Positions 50,127-61,182 of a stretch of 64,000 bases of DNA are shown here, one piece after another. This stretch comes from Eucommia ulmoides (Eukaryota; Streptophyta; Magnoliopsida; Garryales; Eucommiaceae), in assembly GCA_016647705.1 (NCBI GenBank), contig CM028336.1:1736001-1800000 (forward strand), read 5' to 3'. The position numbers and the translations under genes were made by a program. Position 1 is the stretch's first letter, and each line of letters begins with the position of its first letter. Below the pieces are notes generated by a model, which did not search any database, was not told the DNA's origin, and was given only the letters and a program-made list of their open reading frames with translations.

Positions 50127-52451
50127 ATGTTTTTATCAAATCTATCATTATCATCACTTACCCACACTCTCTCCACTTCAACCTCCTTCTTCGGCCTCAA
50201 ATTATGGACGGCGATCCTCATCTGGCTTTCCATAATCCTCCTTTTGTCCCTTCTTCTTCTCCTCATTTACTCTTTCTGTCGCCGGAAACCCTACAAGCCG
50301 GAGCCCGGAGTACTCCCTTTTTCTCGGACCAATCTCCGCAGTGTTTCTTCTTCCCCCGTCGACCGGAGGTTGTTGTCCCGTAACGGGTGGGAGATCGACG
50401 TCGGCGCCATGAAGTCGGCGAGTTTCGACCGGTGGATCAGTCAGGGAAACAACGGCGGGGGTTTGGCTGGGGTGAGTTCCACGGCGGCGGCGGTGACGGT
50501 GGAAGTACGGAGGGAATGTCAGTATACGCTGAAGGAGATCGAAACGGCAACCGATTCTTTCGCCAACGAAAGATTGATCGGAAGCGGGGATCATGGCGTG
50601 GTTTATCTGGGTCTGTTGAATAATACTCGAGTTGCAGTCAAGCAGTTGTCAACTACCAGGTGCGTATATATAGAGAGAGAGAGAGTTCTTTACCTAATAA
50701 TTATGAAACAAAAATAAATTTTCTAAAACCGCGTATGTATGAAGTTATTTACAGAGCACTGGTAAAACGCTGATGAAATCCGCGTTTTTATTAAAAATGC
50801 AGATTTCATCTGTGTTTTGTTTAAAAAAATAAAAATAAAAACGAACAAAACACGCATAAGTGATATGCGTTTTTAAGTTAAAAAGGCAAATCACTTATGC
50901 GTTTTTAGTGGAAATAAAACAAAAATTTCAACCGTATGAACACTTTTGTTTAATGCGTTTTCATCTCTTTAAAAAAAAAAAAAAAAAAAACACGCATCTG
51001 CGTTTTATCACTACTCTAAGTTCATATATGCATGTTTTCAGAAATTTTGTTTTTGTTTCATAATTATTAGGTAAAGAACTCTCTCTCTATATATATGATA
51101 AAATATTTTTTTAAAGCATACATAGATTTATATATATGTAATTTTTTATACGCAGTACGCCTACATTTTTTTAAAACATTTCCAGTAGTTTTGATAGATG
51201 GCCACGGAATTATAATTTATTTGATAGGAGTTAATTAGCTCTAAAAATAAATTATATATGTGTGTGTGTGTGGATATGTATATTATAATATTTTTTTAAT
51301 AATATACATATATTTATATGTATGTATAGGTATATCAAAAAATTTATTTTATAATTTATTTAATAGGAGTTAATGAGCTCTAAAAATAAATAGGGAAAAA
51401 AATAATTTTTGATTTTTTTTTATTTGTAAAATCTCACTATTTATATGTATACTTGGATTTTTGGGGCAAAAGACTATATTAATTTTTCTGTTTTTTAAGT
51501 ATAAAAATATAGTAATTAATAAAAAATAACTAATTAAATAAAAATATAAAATTTAAAGAGTACAAATATAATTTTATTTAACTGTTTTTAAGGGTGGAAT
51601 TATGAAATTTTTGTGAGATAATATAGGATAGGCTGTTAGTTTGTTAGTGATATTAAATGATATAAAATTATAAGAATTCAAAATGATATTCGATCTCAAC
51701 CGTTGGATCTAAAGTTGATCCAACAATTCAAATACATTGTTGATGTTGTCATACATTTTTTTAAGGAGAGTTGGTTTATGGAATAAGTCACTAAGCCAAT
51801 GTATTAAAGATAAATTTAAAAGAATTACATATATATATTAAATAATTATTTCAAAAGTTATTCACGAAAATAAATGAATTATCAGTGGTGCCAACGAAGA
51901 ATTTGCTGCGGAAATAGAGAAAATTTGGGGTGTGAGACACAAGAATCTGGTGAAGCTGTTCGGATATTGTAACGAAAAGGCTTTTAGGTAATCCATTTTA
52001 ATTTATATATTTTTATTTTTTTGAAAAAGAAGGAAATATATAATTTCAATCATTTAATTTAATTTTTATTTTTGGAAAAATAAAATAAAAATAGGATACT
52101 TGTGCATGAGTATGTGGACAATGGAAACCTTGGATTTTGGCTACATGGATGCTCAAGAAAAGTTAGCCCTCTAACTTGGTCACTAAGGATGAACATCATC
52201 CTAGGAATTGCCAAAGGGTTTGTTTCTCTCCTCCTTAACCTATATATATATATATATTTGAAAAAAATATTGTTATTATATTGTTATCGAAATAATTTAT
52301 CTATAATTTTTTATTTTAATTATTATTTAAGTTTTCGAATAAGTTTTAATCATACAATTAATATCGAGTAAATTAATTTTACTAATATTAGCTTAATTTT
52401 GAATTTATATTTAATATCATATTTATAAAAAAAAAAAAATAAAAAAAAAAA

Positions 52452-52492
<41 letters not shown>

Positions 52493-54990
52493 CAACAACA
52501 ATAACAATAGAGCCATATAGTAAGAATCCGGTAAAAAAAAAAAAAAGGAGGATTTTTTTTTAGGTTAACCCTAGTTTGAGAAAAAAAATTAAAATACTCG
52601 ATAATTGGGTAAATTATTTTACTTTAAGAACTTACATTTTTTTAATGAATTAAGAAATTAATTTTATTTTTGTTTAACTTAACCGAATGTGCTAAACTGG
52701 ATAAAAATAAAATTTTATCTAAACTTTATATGAAATAGACAAAATTCCTTTATTTTAATTTTTGAGATTTTTGCACTTTGCACTCCTGAGATTTCGGATA
52801 AATTTCATTTAGTCCTTATAATCACATCAAGTCAGTCCAAACCATGAACTCTGTCAGTATCTATGACAGAAATCAACTACGTGTTAAACAGGAAATTACC
52901 CACGTGGGTGAATTTCGTCATAAAAAATGACTTAATGATTTTTGTTTTATTTATTTATTTATTATTATTATTTTATTTGCAGATTGGCCTATCTCCATGA
53001 AGATGCAGAACCAAAAATAATTCACAAAAATATAAAATCAAGCAACATATTATTAGATCAACAATGGACTCCCAAGATTTCTGATTTTTGCATCTCCAAC
53101 CTTCATACCTGCCCTTCCTCTCCACCTCCAAGGGAAATGTTTGGGTTTGTTCATTTTTCTTTATATTTTTCAAATAAATTTGACTGATTAAATTTCAAAA
53201 ATTCGAATTTATAACTCTTTTTTTTTTTTTTTTTGTATTTTTTTGTAGTTATACTGCACCGGAATATGGTTTTACTGGTGTTTTTGACGAGAAGAGTGAT
53301 ATTTATAGTTTTGGGATACTTATTATGGAGATTGTATCTGGAAAGGCACCCGATTCCGTTCAGGAAGAAACAGAGGTTTGTATATTACACTTTGTACCAC
53401 TTAACTATGCTAAAATTTAATTTTAGTCCACGATTTTATAAGTGGTTCTATTTTCGTATTTTTGTTATATTAACAAAAAATAAATAAAACTAATTTTTTG
53501 TACACATATTCTCAAAATAATGTATAAAATTCAAAAATTGATCTTGTACAGTGAAAACCGAAGACCTCTTTGATAACACTTAAAAATGTGCTAAAAAATT
53601 CAAGTGTTGAAAGTTTAAGTGCTAAAATATCCAAAATTTATTTAATAAAATTAAAATTTTGAGTACTGAATTTTTTACTAAACATCTTCAACAAAATAAT
53701 TAAATAACCTATATTTGGTTGAAAATTAAAAAAATAAAATAAAAATTGATTATGTTATTTTAATTATAATTATCAAATAAATTTATTATATAAAAAAAAT
53801 ACATAATTTATTCAGTTATAATTGAGTTATCAAGCACGGGCGACTTTTTTCTATAAAAAAAAAAAAAAAAATTCATATACCCACGAATGTCACCACACTC
53901 ACACAGGATGTGAGACTAATCTCGTTCGGGGTGCGTGGCTGTCCCTCCCAATTAACGTTCTTTTTTTTTTTCTTTTTTTTTTTTAATTGCAATATAAAAT
54001 TAAAAATGAATTTTAATTGTAGGAAATCTTGATTGAGTGGTTGAAATCAACGGTCAAAAAGCAAAGATTTGATCTGGCGGTGGATTCAAAGTTGCCGGAG
54101 ATGCCGGCTCTCAAACAACTCAAACGGATTCTACTCATCGCCCTCCGGTGCTCCGATCCCGATCCCGGCCACAGGCCCAAGATTACTGACGTCATCCACA
54201 TGCTCGAGCCACGTGACTTACTACTCAACGATGTAAGAAAAATTTATATAATTAAAAAATAATTTAATAATTTAAATTGACTAATAATAATTAGTAAGTC
54301 TTTGAATATTATTTTAAACATAAAGCCGGAGGGATGAGAATATCTTTTTAATTGAATGGTTGGGAGTTAGTCAACTTAGGTAGTGTTCGGTTAGTGGTTT
54401 TGCTCTTCTGTTTCTACTTCGAATGAACTGGGATAGAAATTCTGTTACAGTTCTGGAGTATTTCGGTAATAGAAACATGTTTAGTAGAAATTGTTTATTT
54501 TAATATATGAGAATAAAGACAAGAAACATGTTAGCCCAGCGGGGTGATGATGGAAATAGTTTTGTGGGAGTGAATAGAAATTAATATTTTTTTGTTTCTT
54601 AGACTCTTAAAGAATTCAAAAATTACTTTCAAATTACTCTAAAATTTTTGGGAGCATAAACATGTTTACCAAATCTGTTTCTATACGTTAATCCCAAAAA
54701 TTTTGGAGTGAGAACAGAAATCAGGAAACGGAAACAGTAATCAAACGAGCCTTAACTCAAGATCTAAGTCGTCCTACTAATAAAAATTATCACATGGTGG
54801 TTACACCATTGATTTGTTTTTTTTTAAATCTTTTACATACTTGGAAAAAAATGACCTTACATTATTTTATTGATTGATTGATTCATTTATTTTTATTTTG
54901 TCGCAGGAGCAAGTTTTTAAGGAAGAGATGTCTCATCATAATTATTCATCGAAAGAGAATTCCCCGATTGAGGAGAGTGAAGAGGATTAG
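50127..54990 (+). CDS. Membrane-anchored receptor-like pseudokinase (At1g01540/At4g01330-type)
   Basis: Seven exons: 50127-50659, 51886-51987, 52095-52217, 52983-53144, 53249-53375, 54023-54232 and 54907-54990, total 446 codons, all phases consistent. The N-terminus has no ectodomain: a short lead and one membrane span (about residues 22-51, [20 protein letters not shown]) then a basic linker. The kinase domain keeps the glycine loop GSGDHG (152-157), VAVK Lys172, an alpha-C Glu near 187, GYTAPEYG (307-314), SDIYSFG and a C-lobe RP motif. However the catalytic loop reads HKNIKSSN (267-274), with Asn in place of the HRD Asp, and DFG is DFC (287-289) with a short activation segment. By family knowledge this should impair phosphotransfer; ATP binding may remain. 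The role is unknown and would be scaffold or allosteric. Confidence 0.85.
50665..51100. mobile_element. Nested inverted repeat in intron 1 (foldback/MITE-like)
   Basis: The outer arms of about 110-125 bp (50665-50790 and 50985-51100) are near-perfect inverted copies: both carry 'ttctttacctaataattatg' in opposite orientation, next to GA/CT tracts. Inside are two smaller hairpins: 'gatgaaatccgcgttttt' with 'aaaaatgcagatttcatc', and 'cgcataagtgatatgcg' with 'aatcacttatgcg'. The folded form would be a stem with two side hairpins. The exon 1 donor lies 6 bp upstream. No coding content. Confidence 0.75.
52440..52505 (+). repeat. (AAT)n and (AAC)n microsatellite in intron 3
   Basis: About ten AAT units followed by several AAC units, after a poly-A tract. 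The truncated duplicate near 59935 has a shorter form, so length has changed since duplication. Confidence 0.8.
54379..54751. mobile_element. Tourist-like MITE in intron 6 (PIF/Harbinger type)
   Basis: The ends 'ggtagtgttcggttagtgg' and, inverted, 'ggctcgtttgattactg' form imperfect TIRs. The element is flanked on both sides by TTA (54376-54378 and 54752-54754), the target duplication typical of PIF/Harbinger elements. It is 373 bp and non-coding. Confidence 0.6.
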
Positions 54991-55206
54991 CCCAAACTGA
55001 TAAAATTGAATTCGATCTGTATATTGTTTGACTCGCTATTCAGAGGTTCGAATGAATAGAAACATGTTTAGTAACGACCGAATAAATTAGGGTTTGTCGA
55101 ATGGTAAATTTATGATTTTTTTTAGTTCAATAAATTCAATAAGTTTTTGAAAGTGTTTATTAGCTTATCACTTTAATTTGTTGACTCAAAAGTGTTTCTT
55201 TATGAG
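54991..55206 (+). other. 3' flank of the pseudokinase gene
   Basis: AT-rich sequence after the TAG stop. AATAAATT near 55080 and AATAAATTCAATAAG near 55129 are candidate polyadenylation signals. Nothing else is seen. Confidence 0.35.
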
Positions 55207-55968
55207 TTTTATGATAGTTTTTACACTTTATACCCCTAATATTTGTGTAGCATCTCATTGTGGCATGTTTTGTTTTGTTTTATACATTCATTTTGATCAA
55301 ATTTGCAGCATTTTATTTTGATGAAGAATGATATTTAAGTGCAATGCATACTCGTTTTCAAACAAAAGGATTAGGTAGTTTAATTTATTTTCTTTTGATT
55401 TTTAATTGATTAAAAAAAAAAAAATCTCAAAACAAAAGAATCCTTATCTCTATATCCATTAAAAAAACTGTAACAGTCCACGAAATAAAAATTTTAACCC
55501 ATGCAGTTTACGCGGTACAATAAGTTTTTCAGAAGTCGAAAATTATTGTCAAAAGTTTAAAAATCATTGTATGTCATCATAAAAGTTCTACAATATTTTA
55601 CATACGCCACCCACATGAATTTAGGCCACTCTTGTTGTACGTGTCCACCACCGATTAGGGGCCCTTTTGAAACAACATGATGACTCGGGACGGAAAGAAA
55701 AGCAAGTCAGATCATCGTTGAACTGACTCAGACCTTGATATGAAAAAACTACAATAATTTTTAATGCAGTTTAGTAATTTCAAGCTTCTGAAAAAATTAT
55801 TGTACCGCTTGAACTGTATAATCTAAAATTTTAATTTCGTAGATTGTGCCCAAAAAAACCCTAAAAAATAGTGACAAAAATCTTGAATCTAACTTGAGAA
55901 TTTGAATAAAAAAACACGATAAATTTAAACGTTATCAAAATATTAGCGGTGCAAAGTGTAAAAAAAAA
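55207..55968. mobile_element. Non-autonomous element between the two genes (TIR-bounded)
   Basis: The left end 'tttttacactttatacccct' and, inverted from the right, 'tttttacactttgcaccgct', each followed by 'aatattt', delimit about 760 bp. An internal block ('aagtcgaaaattattgtcaa') resembles the repeat at 23.1 and 25.2 kb. No open frame. Mutator-like is likely by the style of the ends; I did not establish a target duplication. Confidence 0.5.
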
Positions 55969-56127
55969 CATTAATCACTCGAGAGATTTTTTTTAAGTAA
56001 TCAAATTGAACGTATTAAGAAACCCCAAAGCTTTAAATAAAAGCTTATGGTTGGTTCGATTCACCTTAAAATGGTGATCAATAATTCAAAAGAAAAATAA
56101 AATTACATAAACCACCCCCCAAAATTT

Positions 56128-57652
56128 CTAAGCAAAACTTGTGGGACAAGTCTTGAGCACGACTCCTTCAATGGGCAGGGGCTCTTTGGGAAAAGCACAT
56201 TCATTTCCTTTTTTCTCCTCCAAAAGACCGCACGCCATGGGGCTGATCGCCGACGAAGTCCCCTGAATATCAGTACAGTTCCACTGAACTTTTTTAGGAA
56301 CCTCCGTCAAGTGAATCGAGACGTTCTGCATGCAGATTCCGGTAAACGGATTTCCCTCCATTCCGGCGAGTTGGCCGGCCATGGTGACGTTAGTCGCCAC
56401 CACGTCCATGTAGTTGATGGACTGAATCACAGGGTTGGCTTTCGGGTTCCAGCCGGCGTCGGGGTGTGAGCCGTAAGCGCCGGTCATCCAGAACACGTAT
56501 TTCATGGTCTGCATGGTGAGTCTGCGGGCGTAGATGTCGCGGACGTAGCCGCCTCTGCCGGGGGCGGTTTTGATTCTGATGCCGGATTCGGAACTGATGG
56601 CGGTGATATCCTCGATCCGGACGTCCTCGATCCCACCGGACATCTCGCTGCCGAGGGCGATGACGGCGCTCTTGGGGGAGATGCAGGTCAGTTTCCGGAC
56701 GACCAGGTGTTGCATGGGTTTTGCGAATCTGATTCCGTACTGATCCCAGCCGCTCTTCACGGCGATGCAGTCGTCGCCGGAGACGATGAAACAGTTTTGG
56801 ATCCGTACATTTGTGCATGAATCTAAAAAAAACATTAAAAAAATCGAATTAATCTCCTTGTGAAATTTCAAAAATGCCCCTATAAACGTCTAAAAAAGAA
56901 ATCTTAGAGACTCGTACCAGGGTTAATTCCGTCGGTATTAGGGACAAAAACGGGTGCAAGGATCGTCACGCCTTCGATTATTACATTGCTGAAATTTTTT
57001 CAAAAAAAAAATAATAATTAATTAAAAATTAAATATAAAATAAAATAAAATAATTTAAAAATAAAAAATGAGAACTTGCCTGCTATAGGTGGGATGAACA
57101 TGCCATGAGGGGGAGTTGGTGAGGGTAATATTGGAAATTTGAACTTGGTCGGAATACAAAATCTCAATTAAATAAGGCCTTGTGTTATTGAGTTGTCCAG
57201 CCTTGAATTTTGTCCACCACGGTTCACCTTGCCCGTCGATTGTCCCGTTGCCACCTGTCCCCCATAAAATTCATTTAATTATAAACAAATATTATTTTAC
57301 CGGATACAGTCTACGATACAATAATTAGAATATGATAATATGTGATACAAATATAATACAATAATATATCATGTCAAAATATATATAATATTGATAAGTG
57401 ATCGGGTTTGGGTTTGGGTTTGGGTATGATCAAGTTTAAATATAAAAACTTAGCTCTTAACCAGGTTCTAAAGACCGGTTAGCTTAAAATGTAAAGGCTT
57501 AAGTCGGTCTTGGGCTTAAATTTGTTGCCCAAACCCTAAAAAATGAACAATAGGTTGTGGAATTGTTCGGGCCACCATTAACAATCTTACTACTGAGGAT
57601 ATTAATGTCTCATTTATTTTGATTCATTAAGAAAAATCTATTCAATCCATAG

Positions 57653-57697
<45 letters not shown>

Positions 57698-59382
57698 GTA
57701 ATGAAATTGTTAGTTAATTACCGGTAATAACGACATCGGTGAGGTTAGTTCCCATGATGAGAGAGCTAAATCTTGGTCCCGGAGCATCTCTTCCTACCCC
57801 ATATGAAGGCAATGGCGCAATCAACTGATAATCACGCTCTTCCTGTCCATTGAAAAAAAAAAAACCAATTTTATCATAATTATTGTCTATTAACCACTCA
57901 CCCAGTCCGTGTCCTATAATAATTTTTTTCGAAATCTAAAATTATTATACCCCAAAAAATTTACTGTAATTTTACCATGTAAAAAAATTACACTAACTTT
58001 ATGATATGTAATGATTTTGGATTTTTAACAATATAATTGAAATTTAAAATAAAAATATTGTACCAAATGGGTTGGATGAATGACAAAATACACCCAATAA
58101 ATAAATAAATTATTTATATTCTTAATTTTCTATTTTAACTTAAAATCATATGGTGTCAAATAGAGTAACTCCTTGACTTATATATTGTTTTGGAAACTCT
58201 CCAGTGATTAATGTGGGATAAGAATCTAACACCTGTCCTTAAATACAATTTCTGGTTTGCACGAATGATTTGATTACGTGGGAATGACATAAAATATGTA
58301 ATCCTCGACATTCATGAATAATTTTGACTGCAAAGGAAGAAAAGAGACTTCCCACCACATTGATTCTAACTTATATATTGGTTCGGAAACTCTCCGATGA
58401 TCGTTTTGAAACATAAATCTAAACCTACACAATATAGTGTTTATAATGTACCTGGGATGCAAGAATAACGGCCTCCTTGTGGATATAGAGGGTGAAATGG
58501 CTGGTGAGGTTGAAGCTTCCGGTGAGCCATTTTCCGGGCGGCACAACGAGCAATGCTCCGCCGTCGGCGGCGACCTTGCCGGCTTGAGCGATTGCGGTTT
58601 TAAACGCGGCGGTGTTCAATGTAACTCCGTCACCTTTTCCGCCGAATTGCGACAGATCAAAGCTGTGTTTCCGGCAGTTAATGGCCTGGTGATCGGACAT
58701 CTGGTGGCTCCGGTGAGGCTTGACACCGCGGCACTCCACCGCCGTCGAACTTAATAAACCCAATACGGCAAAAGCCAAAATTGCCTCGCCAACCTAATAA
58801 ATAAATTTTTAAAAAATAATAATAAATCAGTACTATGTTTTAATCGGAAAAAAATATAAAATTACACTTAAATTAAATAAGAATGCTAAAAAAAATTAAA
58901 ATTATTTTTTTATTCAAAATATTAAAAAAAAAAAAAAAAAAAAAAAACACGATTTTACGCTTTTTAATGGGAAAAATCTAAGATGACAATAAAAAATAAT
59001 ACTAAAAAATAAAATTCCAATTTTTTTATTCAAAAGAGCAAAAAATCAAACATGATTTTACTTTTTTTAATCGGAAAAAAATCTAAAATTACATTGATTT
59101 TTTTAAAAATTCCATTAATGAAAAAAAATGCTAAAAAATTAAAATTTCATTTTTTATGCAATTTTTTTTTTTTTGAAAAAGACGATTTCGAAAACCAATA
59201 AGCACCCATTTGGTTGTATATTCAAACTACTTGTTTAAAAAATTTAAATTAGTTTATTTGGTATCGATAAACATTTACAATGAAATAATTAATAAGATTT
59301 GAAATAAAAAAAAATAATTAAAAAAAAATGAGGAAGAAGATGAAATTACATGAAATTTTCGAGAAAATTGAGGAGAAGCCAT
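56128..59382 (-). CDS. Probable polygalacturonase (GH28)
   Basis: A secreted pectin hydrolase by family. Six minus-strand exons: 59382-59350, 58793-58452, 57842-57722, 57254-57080, 56988-56918 and 56822-56128, giving 478 residues with consistent phases. The first exon is only 11 codons (MASPQFSRKFH) and joins VGEAILAFAVLGLLSSTAVE to make the signal peptide. The mature part starts in SFDLSQFGGKGDGVTLNT. GH28 motifs: NTDG (241-244), SGDDC (262-266; Asp243, 264 and 265 equivalents) and RIK (330-332). The usual GHG is GSE (305-307), as is normal in this plant clade. Intron 4 uses a GC donor. Intron 1 holds a ~120 bp tandem repeat and intron 3 an (AT)n tract. Substrate specificity and whether it is endo- or exo-acting cannot be read here. 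Confidence 0.88.
57656..57694. repeat. (AT)n microsatellite in the polygalacturonase intron 3
   Basis: About twenty uninterrupted AT units, 28 bp beyond the splice donor of exon 3. Likely length-polymorphic. Confidence 0.85.
58835..59170. repeat. ~120 bp tandem repeat in polygalacturonase intron 1
   Basis: Three degenerate units start near 58840, 58963 and 59079, each with a 'ttaatcggaaaaaaat'-like start, 'ctaaaattaca', an 'aatgctaaaaaa' block and an 'attttttattcaaaa' block. Homopolymer expansion (58923-58946) separates two of them. Confidence 0.6.
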
Positions 59383-59440
59383 TGTTGTTTGAGGCAATTT
59401 CATATGATTTTTACAGTGTTTAAGGAAGAGGATGGTGAAG

Positions 59441-59450
59441 AAATTTATAG
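59441..59450 (-). promoter_or_regulatory. Putative TATA box of the polygalacturonase gene
   Basis: On the minus strand this reads CTATAAATTT, 59 bp upstream of the ATG at 59382. It lies in the ~210 bp left between the start codon and the inserted kinase-gene duplicate, so the core promoter is retained but more distal elements were displaced. Confidence 0.45.
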
Positions 59451-59680
59451 AACAAGGAATGTGTCATTTAGGGCAATAAAATCCTTAAAAAAAACCATAA
59501 TTTAAGCTATAATTAGGAATTTTAATTAATTTAGCATGTCAAAAAATAGATTAACATTGGATTACCGCAAATCAAATAAATTAGTTTGTTTTGCTCAAGA
59601 AAAGTTAGTCCTCTAACTTGGTCACTAAGGATGAACGTCATCCTAGGAATTGCCAAAGGGTTTGTTTCTCTCCTCCTTAA

Positions 59681-59682
<2 letters not shown>

Positions 59683-59728
<46 letters not shown>
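59683..59728. repeat. (TA)n microsatellite
   Basis: About 22 TA units in the intron-3 equivalent of the truncated duplicate. The original gene has only about seven (52240-52257), so this tract expanded after duplication or contracted in the parent. Confidence 0.85.
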
Positions 59729-59731
<3 letters not shown>

Positions 59732-60254
59732 CATTTTATATATTTGAAAAAAATATTGTTATTATATTGTTATCGAAATAATTTATCAATAATTTTTTAT
59801 TTTAATTATTATTTAAGTTTTCGAATAAGTTTTAATCATACAATTAATATCGAGTAAATTAATTTTACTAAAATTAGCTTAATTTTGAATTTATATTTAA
59901 TATCATATTTAAAAAAAAAAAAAAAAAAAAAATAATAATAATAATAACAATAGAGCCATATAGTAAGAATCCAGTAAAAGAAAAAAAAAAAGGGATTTTT
60001 TTTAGGTTAACCCTAGTTTGAGAAAAAAAAATTAAAATACTCGATAATTGGGTAAATTATTTTACTTTAAAAATTTACATTTTTTTAATAAATTAAGAAA
60101 TTAATTTTATTTTTGTTTAACTTAACCAAATGTGCTAAATTGGATAAAAATAAAATTTTATCTAAATTTTATATAAAATAGACAAAATTCCTTTATTTTA
60201 ATTTTTGAGATTTTTGCACTTTGCACTCCCGAGGTTTCGGATAAATTTCACTTA

Positions 60255-60670
60255 GGGCATGTTTGATAAAAAAAAAATAAGTGTTTAAAACTAATTATAT
60301 TAAGTACTTAATTAATTAAGTTTGTTTGATAAATATAATTAGTATCACTTAATTAATTAAATTAACTTAAAAATTAAGTCAAAATGTGAGTAAAAAATTA
60401 AGTCAAGACCCCTTCACTTATTTTATTTTGCTTAATGCACTCCATTATTTTTCACTTAAAAAAAATATGTTTTGACCATTTTATTCTTGATCCCCTATGA
60501 GGGTTTAATTAGGGTTAGGTTTAATAAAAATTGGATTAATTTTGAATTATTTTAGGGTTTTAATTTTATTTTATATTTAAATTATTGTTATAATTTAATT
60601 TAAGCAATCAAACTGCATAAAAAATACATAATATTATATATTTTTGGGTTAATTTTTACTTTTACTTTTA

Positions 60671-60702
<32 letters not shown>

Positions 60703-60966
60703 TATAATGGCACCTAATTTTATTATTTTGGCCTCAATTATTTTTTCACTCCATATTATTTTGATTCAAAGGTAGTTATGTAAATTAAACAATTTTTAGC
60801 ATATAAATTTTGTACTTATCAAACAAAAAAAAAATTCAGCACTTAAATTTTCAACACAATTTTATCAAACAAACTTCTGATATTTTCAGCACTTAAAATT
60901 TCAGTATTTAAAATTAAGTACTTAAATTTTCAGCACTTAATTTTTAAGTGGTTATCAAACATGCCC
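60255..60966. mobile_element. Tourist-like MITE (PIF/Harbinger type), 712 bp
   Basis: The ends 'gggcatgtttgataa' and 'ttatcaaacatgccc' are perfect 15 bp inverted repeats, flanked by TTA on both sides (60252-60254, 60967-60969). The parent gene's intron 3 has the unoccupied site ('catttagtccttataatc', about 52805-52822). It therefore inserted after the gene duplication. Non-coding. Confidence 0.85.
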
Positions 60967-61127
60967 TTAGTCTTTGTAATCATATCAAGTTAGTCAAAAC
61001 CGTTAACTTTGTCAGTATCTATGGCAGAAATCAACTACGTGTTAAACATGAAATTACCCACGTGGGTGAATTTCGTCATAAAAAATGACTTAACACGATT
61101 TGGATTTTTATTTTATTTGTTTATTTA

Positions 61128-61133
61128 TTTATT

Positions 61134-61181
<48 letters not shown>

Positions 61182-61182
61182 T
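61128..61182 (+). repeat. (TTA)n / (TTTA)n microsatellite before the exon-4 acceptor
   Basis: About six TTTA units and twelve TTA units end nine bases upstream of the AG acceptor at 61190-61191. The parent has a much shorter tract (52950-52974). Confidence 0.8.

Noticed and set aside
50202-50594. Minus-strand 130-residue open frame
   Set aside because: It is antisense to exon 1 of the pseudokinase gene, in GC-richer coding DNA where shadow frames are expected.
53565-53720. Intron 5 segment resembling the 60.26 kb MITE interior, as a separate MITE
   Set aside because: The 'aacacttaaaaatgtgct' text is similar in style, but no inverted ends or target duplication are visible and it is present in both gene copies.
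56390-56818. 142-residue overlapping frame in the polygalacturonase last exon, and the 58437-58754 antisense frame
   Set aside because: Both are alternate-frame shadows of a clear GH28 coding sequence.
57400-57425. Telomere-like 'gggtttgggtttgggtttgg' run
   Set aside because: The unit is TTTGGG, not the plant telomere TTTAGGG, and only about three copies occur; chance or slippage is enough.
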